From: Rhodococcus sp. HNM0569
GTDB lineage: Bacteria > Actinomycetota > Actinomycetes > Mycobacteriales > Mycobacteriaceae
Direction: 5' to 3'
Assembly: GCF_012726205.1 (NCBI RefSeq)
Contig: NZ_JAASAE010000007.1
Span: 197,895-261,894 of the forward strand
Length of the DNA: 64,000 nucleotides
The translations under genes were made by a program, and so were the position numbers. This document shows, one piece after another, positions 55,324 to 62,738 of this stretch. The stretch's first letter is position 1, and every line of letters starts with the position of its first letter. A model generated the notes under the pieces. That model made no database searches and was not told where the DNA came from. It worked only from the letters and a program-made list of their open reading frames with translations.

Positions 55324-56753
55324 GAGATCTGCTTTCCGTGAGTGCGCCGCCGTACCGTCGCGACAGCGAGGTCGACGACGAGGAAGAGGAGCAGGCTCGC
55401 CCCGAGTAGCGGGACGAACCATCCGACCGCGGCGGCGAGCACGAGCACGACGACGGCGGTCGCGGGGTGAATCCTGCGGAGCGCGCCCCGCGCAGGTGCG
55501 CGACCGACCGTGCGGTCGCCTCGTCGTTGCCACCACATGACGTAGCCGCACACGACCACCGCCGTGAGCGCAGCGGCGAGCGCGGCCAGCGCGAGCTGGT
55601 TCGGCAGACCGAACAACGTGCCCATGTGCGCCTGGACTCCCCACGCCGAAAGCTTCGCCGCGAGCGGCCAATCCGCGAACCAGGACGTGTCGGTCACCGT
55701 GCCGCCGCTGTCGATCGCGATCGCATTGTTCGACATCACCCATGGTTGCCGCGTCTGCTGCACGACGAACGCGTCGCCGTGCGCGGCGGGGAGAGTCACC
55801 TCGACCTTGCCGTCGACGCCGTGTGCCCGCGCGACCTCGAGGACGTCGTCGACGCGGGTGACGTCGGGTGCGACCGTATCGCGGTGCGTCTCACTGCCCG
55901 CGTGGTCGGCGTGCTCGGCGGCGGTGGCGGTCACCGCGGGTGTGGTCCAGTTCAGCGCAGACCTGAGCGCGGTCACATTCGCACCGGCATGGGCCGACCA
56001 GGTCAGGCCGGTGGCGGACAGGAACAGGAGCCCCGCGACGAGCCAGGCACCGAGCGCGCCGTGCCGGCTCACCGTGCGGTCCCGGCCGGCGCGTGTGCGG
56101 TCTACGGTGAGCAGGTGGGCACGGCGCGTGCGCTTCGTCGTGCGGTATCGCTCGATCCACAGGTAGAGGCCGCCGAGCGCGACGACCCACAGCCACGACG
56201 CGGCGAGTTCGCTGTAGAGCCGTCCTGGTTCGCCGAGGTGCAGGCTGCGATGGAGCTGGCCGATCCAGGTCCGCATCGGCAGCGCGTTCGACGATCCGTA
56301 GACGGTGAGATCGCCGATCGCGCGGCCGTGCACCGGGTCGACGAACACGGCACGACGCTCGGAGTCGCCGAGTGCCGGATCGGTGAACAGGACACGGGTC
56401 GTCTCGCCGGGGTCGCCGGCGGGCTGCACGGCGTCGAGTGTCAGGTCGGGCCGGGCGGCCTGCGCCGCGGCGATCTGTTCGGCGACCGGAACCGCGGGTC
56501 CGGTGGCGTCGACGTGCAGATACTCACGGTAGACGACCTGCTCGATGCTCGGCGCGAGCGCGTACAGGCCGCCGCTGATCGTGGCGATCACGATGAACGG
56601 AGCGACGAGGACTCCGGCGTAGAAGTGCAGGCGCAGGATCAGCGGCCGGAGACTGCCTGCCTGGACGGGTGGCCGCTCGCGCGGCGGGGAGCCGTCGACG
56701 ACGGCACTGTTCTCGGTGACGGGCACGTGGGTACTCGCTTCGTGTCGGCACAC
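55320..56753 (-). CDS. PepSY-associated membrane protein
   Basis: A 477-residue protein with four main membrane segments (near residues 36-60, 185-205, 240-260 and 360-385, plus a C-terminal pair). Between them lie PepSY-like extracytoplasmic domains (IATISGGLYALAPSIEQVVYREYLH, FVDPVHGRAIGDLTVYGSSN, DGKVEVTLPAAHGDAFVVQQ). Conserved HRSLHLGEPGRLYSELAASW and QAHMGTLFGLPNQ loops hold His residues typical of this family. Members sit beside copper or iron uptake genes. The start may be the ATG at 56753 or a GTG nine codons in. It heads the PepSY/PCuAC/Dyp operon. Confidence 0.88.
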   Translation of the reverse strand: MCRHEASTHVPVTENSAVVDGSPPRERPPVQAGSLRPLILRLHFYAGVLVAPFIVIATISGGLYALAPSIEQVVYREYLHVDATGPAVPVAEQIAAAQAARPDLTLDAVQPAGDPGETTRVLFTDPALGDSERRAVFVDPVHGRAIGDLTVYGSSNALPMRTWIGQLHRSLHLGEPGRLYSELAASWLWVVALGGLYLWIERYRTTKRTRRAHLLTVDRTRAGRDRTVSRHGALGAWLVAGLLFLSATGLTWSAHAGANVTALRSALNWTTPAVTATAAEHADHAGSETHRDTVAPDVTRVDDVLEVARAHGVDGKVEVTLPAAHGDAFVVQQTRQPWVMSNNAIAIDSGGTVTDTSWFADWPLAAKLSAWGVQAHMGTLFGLPNQLALAALAAALTAVVVCGYVMWWQRRGDRTVGRAPARGALRRIHPATAVVVLVLAAAVGWFVPLLGASLLLFLVVDLAVATVRRRTHGKQIS

Positions 56754-56896
56754 GACGACCCGGCCTCGCGGCGATGCGCGTCGCCCGGGCGTCGGCGATG
56801 TGGCACACGGGCATTCGACGATCGCGCCCGCGTGAGTGGGAAGTGAGGACGCAGCTCACCGGCACGCGCGACGGCGCGCACGGCGGTGTGTCTGCG

Positions 56897-57415
56897 TCAG
56901 GCCACGAGCGGTGGTCCGCGTGTGCCACGACCGGACAGGTCGAGCAGACGCGTCGAAAAGCGCACTCGGCGCACGGGTTCGGGAGCCGGGACGGCCTCGT
57001 CGTCGGCGACGAGGATCCAGACCGTCGGGACGATGCGCCGAACCGCGGACGCCGCGACGCGGAGACCGCGCTCGGCTCCGCGGATCACCCACGCGCCGAC
57101 GGCGACGGCGACGGTGTGGGCCGCGATCATGCGGCCGTCGATTCCGGAGCCGTGCTGGTGGGTGTCGGCGAACGTGAGGACGGCGTGGCCGACGAGTTGG
57201 GCGACGGCGAGTACGAGCATCAACGCCCGCAGGGTCGACCGCGACGAGCCTGCGACCATGCCCGCCCCGGCGCACACGGCGACCAGGAGTGCGAGCGGGC
57301 CGTCCGAGGGAACCGCTCCGCCGCCTGCGCCGTGCGCGGCCACTGTGACCGCGCCGGACAGCGCACCGACCGAAGCGCCACGCACCCGCGCAGCCACGTC
57401 CGTCGTCGCCGTCAT
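56897..57415 (-). CDS. hypothetical membrane protein linked to the PepSY/copper operon
   Basis: From the ATG at 57415 the product is 172 residues with about four hydrophobic segments and a charged tail ending in LSGRGTRGPPLVA. The loop ADTHQHGSGIDGRMIAAHTVAVAVGAW is His-rich and could bind metal. Similar small membrane proteins often lie next to PepSY/PCuAC genes, but I do not assign a family. A GTG at 57424 adds three residues. It is upstream of the PepSY gene on the same strand with 143 bases between, so it may share regulation. Confidence 0.65.
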   Translation of the reverse strand: MTATTDVAARVRGASVGALSGAVTVAAHGAGGGAVPSDGPLALLVAVCAGAGMVAGSSRSTLRALMLVLAVAQLVGHAVLTFADTHQHGSGIDGRMIAAHTVAVAVGAWVIRGAERGLRVAASAVRRIVPTVWILVADDEAVPAPEPVRRVRFSTRLLDLSGRGTRGPPLVA

Positions 57416-57474
57416 GGCGCGCACTCTACCCGCCGCGACCGGCCTCTTCTACGGGGCGTAGTAGATGATCGGGA

Positions 57475-58485
57475 TCACGACGGACCAGCAGTCGCACGAC
57501 GCGACGCACGCACCGCCGAGATACCGACCAGCGCGATACCTGCCGCAGCCCAGACCGCGAGCACGACCACCGCACGTCCGGCGCCGCCGTCGAAGAACGC
57601 CGCGGACCGGATGGCGGTGCCGGCGGCACCGATCGGGAGGAACTGCCCGATCTCACCCCACGGCTGCGGAAGCCACGCCGGTCCGGTCGCGATACCGGAG
57701 AGCGGATTGGCGACGAACATCATGACGACGGCGCCGAGCCCGAGTCCCGGGTAGCCGAGCAATGATTCGAGCCCGAGTACCGCGAGCGAGATCGCACCGA
57801 TGCCGAGCGCGAAGGCGGCGGCAGTGGACCAGAAAGGGCCGTCGAGGGTGCCGAGCCAGAACTGCAGGACCGCGGTCACCGCGATGCCTGCGACGACCGC
57901 GAAGCCGATCGCCCCCGCCACCCGCAGACCGCGACTGTGCCGGAAGGCGGTGACGAGCCCGACGGCCGACGCCAGTCCGCCGAATGCAAGTGGCAGTGCA
58001 AGGGCACTCAGACCGGCGCCGGTCGGGTCGTCGGCGGTGAGCGGAACGACGTCGACGTAGGTCACGTTCTGCCCCTGCGCTGCAAGCGCGGATCCGACAC
58101 CCTGCAGCAGGGTCGCGTAGGGCGCGCCCGCAGCGGAGGCGGTCTGCACCGTGACGCCGTCCGGCGTGACGGACACGCCACCGACCGCGTCGCGCTTCTC
58201 GATCGCGGCGGTCACGTCGTCTGCATACGCGTAGGGGGTCACCACGAATGCACCCGGCCGCTGCTCGTCCAGCATCGTGGTGAGTCGCGCCACCGCGGGC
58301 TCGGGCCCGGACACCGCGAGCGGCACGTCGTGCGGCCCCGAGTGGATCGCGGGCGTCGCAAATGCCAGCAGCATCAGCCCCAGCGCCACGGTGAGGCCGA
58401 GGACGATCCCGACCAGCTTGCGCATGTCCCGTACGGGTGTCGGCGACGGACGGTCGGTGGTGGGGTCGGACGTCGAATCGGTCAC
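57475..58485 (-). CDS. membrane protein, ABC-2 permease / YhgE-like
   Basis: A 336-residue protein with an N-terminal membrane segment (about 23-47), a periplasmic domain of about 120 residues and five or six C-terminal segments. The external domain PLAVSGPEPAVARLTTMLDEQ, YAYADDVTAAIEKRDAVGGV resembles the YhgE/Pip/ABC-2 group of export-related permeases. No ATPase is adjacent. The gene is divergent from a TetR regulator, with palindromic repeats between, so it is likely an efflux or export component induced by the regulator's ligand. Confidence 0.78.
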   Translation of the reverse strand: MTDSTSDPTTDRPSPTPVRDMRKLVGIVLGLTVALGLMLLAFATPAIHSGPHDVPLAVSGPEPAVARLTTMLDEQRPGAFVVTPYAYADDVTAAIEKRDAVGGVSVTPDGVTVQTASAAGAPYATLLQGVGSALAAQGQNVTYVDVVPLTADDPTGAGLSALALPLAFGGLASAVGLVTAFRHSRGLRVAGAIGFAVVAGIAVTAVLQFWLGTLDGPFWSTAAAFALGIGAISLAVLGLESLLGYPGLGLGAVVMMFVANPLSGIATGPAWLPQPWGEIGQFLPIGAAGTAIRSAAFFDGGAGRAVVVLAVWAAAGIALVGISAVRASRRATAGPS

Positions 58486-58511
58486 GGGAAACTCCTGAGT
58501 GGAGGGATTGG

Positions 58512-58544
58512 CTCCGTTTCATTCGGAGTGTAATACTCCGTTTA
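58512..58544. promoter_or_regulatory. TetR operator candidate with CTCCGTTT repeats
   Basis: CTCCGTTT occurs at 58512 and 58537 in direct orientation, and between them CGGAGTG (58524-58530) is complementary to their CTCCG. The strongest palindrome is CGGAGT (58524-58529) with ACTCCG (58535-58540). It lies between the divergent membrane protein and TetR gene, 34 bases before the TetR start. Confidence 0.6.
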
Positions 58545-58577
58545 GATGCCCTCAACCACGTTCTTGTAGGAGGACCT

Positions 58578-59162
58578 GTGCGAGCCGACGCGCGAGCCAA
58601 CCGAGCGGCCGTGGTCGCGGCGGCACGACGGCTCATCGCGGCGCAGGGCGCAGGAGCGTCGCTGACCGCCATCGCGGAGGAAGCGGGAGTGGGCATCGCG
58701 ACCCTCTACCGGCACTTCCCCACCCGTGAGGATCTGCTGTACGCGCTCGCCGTCGACGCCCGCGACCGCATCGTGGCCATCACGAGTGAGCACGCCGCTC
58801 GCGCGGACACGCACCCGATCGAGTGGTGGGAGTCGTGCGTGCGCGCTCTCGCTGCGCTGCGTCCCGGCGTGTTCATCGCCGAGGCTGCGGGCGCGCAGCC
58901 GGCCGGCACCGAGCTCGAGACGTTGGGACGCGTGCGCGCAGACATGCTCGCGGCCGTCGACTCGGTGCTCGCCCTGGCGAAGCAACGCGGACTCGCGCGC
59001 GACGACGTGACGCCCGTCCACTTCCAGCTCGGCCTCGCACGCATCACCCGGCCGCTCCCCGTCGACCTGGACGCACCACCCTTCGACGCCGACGAGTTCC
59101 CGGGCGCCGAAGAGCACGAACGCTGGCTCGTCGACGTATACCTCCGCGGGCTGCGCCCCTGA
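58578..59162 (+). CDS. TetR-family transcriptional regulator
   Basis: A 194-residue regulator. The helix-turn-helix reads ARRLIAAQGAGASLTAIAEEAGVGIATLYRHFPTREDLL (in pieces, residues 15-55), followed by the ligand domain with IEWWESCVRALAALRP. The GTG at 58578 follows TAGGAGGA by 4 bases. It probably represses itself and the divergent ABC-2-like permease through the CTCCGTTT/CGGAGT sites. The ligand is unknown. It converges with putA, stops 13 bases apart. Confidence 0.9.
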   Translation: MRADARANRAAVVAAARRLIAAQGAGASLTAIAEEAGVGIATLYRHFPTREDLLYALAVDARDRIVAITSEHAARADTHPIEWWESCVRALAALRPGVFIAEAAGAQPAGTELETLGRVRADMLAAVDSVLALAKQRGLARDDVTPVHFQLGLARITRPLPVDLDAPPFDADEFPGAEEHERWLVDVYLRGLRP

Positions 59163-59175
59163 GGGCGCCGCACGG

Positions 59176-62100
59176 TCAGGTGTCGAGGATCCCTTCGGTG
59201 AGCCGGTCGAGGGTGCCGAATCTGTGCGCCGTCATGCTCACTGCCTGCTCCCGCAGGAACGGCAGCATTTCGATGTCGCCTGCCTCGGTGACCTCGCCGT
59301 CGTACAGCGCGAAGGCGACGTCGCCGCCGGTGTCGTGGGCGAAGGTGCGTCGGTCGCCGCCGAGCACGCGCACGCGGCCGCCGTCGGCAGCGCGGAGCCG
59401 CGCGCGCCATCGACCGTCGTCCTCGGTCGTGACCGACACTGCGTGGCCGCTCAGCAGGTCGGCGACTGCACGCGGGAGCGGGTCGGCGACCGACACCGTG
59501 ACGGGGGAGCCCGCGCGCACGCCCGCGGCGACGACCCGCAGCACCGACGCGGCGCTCGTACCCGTGCACGCACGGACCGTGACGGGAACCGGGAGGTAGC
59601 GGAAGACGTTGCGCTCGACGTCGAGAGCGGACACGTCGCGGCAGACCCCGAACTCGCGGCGCCACGCGACCTGGTCGCTCGCGAGCGCACGGGAGAGGAA
59701 GCCGCTGTCGAGGCCGTCGGCCGGCGCGGCGGCGAGGATGTCGCGGGTGAACTCGTCCGGCTCGACCTGCGCCCGAGCCGGGGCGCTCGACCAACCGGTC
59801 AGCGCACGAACGTACTGGGGCCCACCGGCCTTGGCGCCCGGCCCGACCGACGACTTCTTCCATCCCCCGAACGGCTGGCGGCGCACGATCGCACCGGTGA
59901 TCCCCCGGTTGACATACAGGTTGCCCGCCTCCACGTGCTCGACCCAGTACGCGATGTCGGCCGCGTCGAGTGTGTGCAGGCCCGATGTGAGCCCGTACTC
60001 GACCTGGTTCACGAGATCGACCGCGGCGGGCAGGTCGTCGGCCGTCATGATGCCGAGCACGGGGCCGAAGTATTCGGTGCGGTGGAACTCCGAACCCGGC
60101 CGGACGCCGTCGAGGATTCCCGGCGACCACAGGCGTCCGTCGTCACTCAGCTGCCGTGGCCGAACCAGCCACCTCGCCCCTGTGAGCACTGTGCGAGTCT
60201 CTGGACTCCTCGAGTGCTCACGGTGGAGGACGCTTGCGAGTGTGCCCGACGGGGGTTCGATCAGCGGTCCCATCCGGCTGCGCGGGTCGGTGGCCGGGCC
60301 GACGACCAGCGAACCGGTGGCGTCGACCAGCTGGTCGCGGAACCGCCGCGAGCGCGCCGCTTCGCCGACCAGCACGACGAGCGATGCGGCCGAACACTTC
60401 TGGCCCGCGTGACCGAATGCCGACGCAACGACGTCGCGCACCGCGAGATCCATGTCGGCGCTCGGGGCGACGACGATCGCGTTCTTGCCACTGGTTTCGG
60501 CGAGCAGGCGCAGATCGGGCCGCAGCGAGCGGAATGTCGCCGCGGTGTCGTAGGCCCCGGTGAGGATCACCTGGTCGACGCGGGGGTCGGACACGAGTGC
60601 CCGGCCGAGCCCCGCCTCGTCGACGTGCAGCAGCGTGAGCACCGAGCGCGGCACGCCCGCGGCCCACAAGGCGTCGGCGACCAGCGAGCCGCACCGCTTC
60701 GCCTGCGGTGCGGGTTTGAGGATCACCGCGGAACCCGCCGCGAGCGCGGCGAGCACGCCGCCGGCGGGTATCGCGACGGGAAAGTTCCACGGCGGCGTGA
60801 CGACGGTGAGCGCACGCGGCACCGGCCGGGCGCCGTCGACATCGCCGAGCCGATCGGCGCACTCGGCGTAGTACGACGCGAAATCCGCAGCCTCCGACAC
60901 CTCGGGGTCGGACTGGTCGAGCGTCTTGCCGCATTCGGCGGCCATGACCTCGGCGAGCTCCCCACGGCGGCGCTGCAATTCGCTCGAGCACCGCCGAAGT
61001 ACGTCGGCCCGCTCCCGGTTCGGTACCGCTGCCCATGCGGCGCCCGTAGCCCGGGCCGCGTCGAGCAGCGTGTCGAGATCGGCACGCGTGTCGAGGGTGG
61101 ACGACTCGACGAGATCCGCGCCGCGTTCGGACGTGCGCGCCGCGGCGAGTACCGACGCGGCCCACGCACGATTGCCCGGAGTGGACGGATCGGTGTCGGG
61201 GATGTTGGCGAACCGTTCGGCAAGCACCGGAAGTTCGGCGCGGCGGTCCTGGACGCGATGACTGTCGGGCACCGGGCCACCGTTGAGTCCGCGCAGCGAA
61301 CACAGGAACCGATCGCGTTCGCGCTCGAACAGGACGTCGTCGCCCGGTCCGCCGCTCGGTGCGAGATCGAACGCAGCCGACATGTAGTTGTCGGTACTCG
61401 CGCCCTCTTCGAGCCGCCGCACGAGATACGAGATCGCGACGTCGAATTCGCCCGGATGCACCACCGGCGTGTACAGCAACAGGCCGCCCACGTCTCTCCG
61501 CACGACGTCGGCCTGGTTCTGCGCCATCCCGAGCAGCATCTCGAAGTCGACGGCATGCTCGACGCCGCGACGACGGGCGAGGATGCGTCCGAGAGCGACG
61601 TCGAACAGATTGTGGCCCGCGACGCCCACCCGGACGGCGTCGACGTGCTCCGGCCGGATTGCGCGGTCGAGGAGGCGTTTGTAATGGGTGTCGGTGTCCT
61701 GCTTCGTGTTCCACGTGGCGAGGGGCCAGCCGCGGACCGCGGCCTCGACGTGCTCCATCGGCAGGTTCGCCCCCTTCACGAGCCGCACCTTGATCGGAGC
61801 GCCGCCGCGCGCCCGACGCTCGCGTGCCCACTCCTGCAGTCGCATCAGCGCGCCGAGCGAATCCGGAAGGTACGCCTGCAGCACGATTCCGGCACCGAGA
61901 CCGGCGAACTCGGGCCGGTCGAGCAGCGCGGTGAACACCGCGACGGTCAGATCGAGGTCGTGGTATTCCTCCATGTCGAGGTTGACGAACTTGGGCGGGT
62001 CCGACGCGGCCGCGAGCTCGTACAGCGGTGCGAGACGGCGGGTGACGTCCTCGACGGCCTCGTCGAACGCCCACGGCGAGTGCGGCGCGACAGTCGCGGA

Positions 62101-62676
62101 CACCTTGATCGACACGTAGTCGACATCGGGCCGGGCGAGCAGCCGGACGGTGCCGTCGAGCCGACGCGCCGCCTCGCCGTCGCCGAGTACGGCCTCACCC
62201 AGCAGGTTCACGTTGAGGCGCACCGGCGCGGCGGCGTCGCCTCGGCGGGTGAGCGCTCGGATCGACTTCGCGAGCCGTGCATCGGTCGCGTCGACGACGA
62301 GATGCCCGACCAGCCCCCGCAGAACCCGCCGCACCACGGGCACGACGAGTGCGGGCGCGACGCGTCCCGCCAACGCTCCGGTGCGGAGCGCGGTGCGCAG
62401 TGTCGGTGGCAGGAATGCGGGCGGCTGGGCGCCGAGGCGCGCGAGCGCCCGCGCGGCGACGGCGGGATCCTCGGGCCGGATGACGTCGTCGACGAACGCG
62501 ACGGTGAACGCGAGCCCGTCGGGATCGCGCAGCATGTCCGACAGGCGCGCGGCCGACCGGTCGACCGGAAGCTCCGCGGCCTGCACGAGCCACCGGCGGA
62601 CGAGCGCGACGACCTCGACTGCCAGCTCGTCGTCGGCAGTCAGTGGTGTGACGACGCCCTCGCCGGTTCGCGTCAT
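59176..62676 (-). CDS. putA: bifunctional proline dehydrogenase / glutamate-semialdehyde dehydrogenase
   Basis: A 1166-residue proline catabolism enzyme oxidising proline to glutamate in two steps. The FAD-dependent TIM-barrel (about 90-480) has DYVSIKVSATVAPHSPW, MEEYHDLDLTV, YLPDSLGALMRLQEWA and KVRLVKGANLPME. The aldehyde dehydrogenase domain (about 500-1000) has TPPWNFPVAIPAGG, LAETSGKNAI with the catalytic Glu, GHAGQKCSAAS with the catalytic Cys, and EYFGPVLGIM; a C-terminal extension of about 170 residues follows. No N-terminal DNA-binding domain is present, so it is the non-regulatory type. A 40-bp palindromic repeat copy lies in frame at 60182-60221, adding about 14 residues (HREHSRSPETRTVL, about 816-829) before GARWLV. 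Confidence 0.93.
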   Translation of the reverse strand: MTRTGEGVVTPLTADDELAVEVVALVRRWLVQAAELPVDRSAARLSDMLRDPDGLAFTVAFVDDVIRPEDPAVAARALARLGAQPPAFLPPTLRTALRTGALAGRVAPALVVPVVRRVLRGLVGHLVVDATDARLAKSIRALTRRGDAAAPVRLNVNLLGEAVLGDGEAARRLDGTVRLLARPDVDYVSIKVSATVAPHSPWAFDEAVEDVTRRLAPLYELAAASDPPKFVNLDMEEYHDLDLTVAVFTALLDRPEFAGLGAGIVLQAYLPDSLGALMRLQEWARERRARGGAPIKVRLVKGANLPMEHVEAAVRGWPLATWNTKQDTDTHYKRLLDRAIRPEHVDAVRVGVAGHNLFDVALGRILARRRGVEHAVDFEMLLGMAQNQADVVRRDVGGLLLYTPVVHPGEFDVAISYLVRRLEEGASTDNYMSAAFDLAPSGGPGDDVLFERERDRFLCSLRGLNGGPVPDSHRVQDRRAELPVLAERFANIPDTDPSTPGNRAWAASVLAAARTSERGADLVESSTLDTRADLDTLLDAARATGAAWAAVPNRERADVLRRCSSELQRRRGELAEVMAAECGKTLDQSDPEVSEAADFASYYAECADRLGDVDGARPVPRALTVVTPPWNFPVAIPAGGVLAALAAGSAVILKPAPQAKRCGSLVADALWAAGVPRSVLTLLHVDEAGLGRALVSDPRVDQVILTGAYDTAATFRSLRPDLRLLAETSGKNAIVVAPSADMDLAVRDVVASAFGHAGQKCSAASLVVLVGEAARSRRFRDQLVDATGSLVVGPATDPRSRMGPLIEPPSGTLASVLHREHSRSPETRTVLTGARWLVRPRQLSDDGRLWSPGILDGVRPGSEFHRTEYFGPVLGIMTADDLPAAVDLVNQVEYGLTSGLHTLDAADIAYWVEHVEAGNLYVNRGITGAIVRRQPFGGWKKSSVGPGAKAGGPQYVRALTGWSSAPARAQVEPDEFTRDILAAAPADGLDSGFLSRALASDQVAWRREFGVCRDVSALDVERNVFRYLPVPVTVRACTGTSAASVLRVVAAGVRAGSPVTVSVADPLPRAVADLLSGHAVSVTTEDDGRWRARLRAADGGRVRVLGGDRRTFAHDTGGDVAFALYDGEVTEAGDIEMLPFLREQAVSMTAHRFGTLDRLTEGILDT
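60182..60221. repeat. 40-bp interspersed palindrome, copy 3, inside putA
   Basis: Begins GTGAGCAC and ends GTGCTCAC; the two halves are complementary except for a few positions. It shares the 40-bp length, the CT upstream and the ACTC...GTGCTCAC or GTACTCAC right half with the copies at 17100 and 20485. Here it is read through as protein within the aldehyde dehydrogenase domain of putA. Confidence 0.75.
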
Positions 62677-62738
62677 GACGGGGCCCTCCGTTCGGTGAGC
62701 GCCTACCTCACCGATTGTGCCCGTCCGACCGCGCCGTG

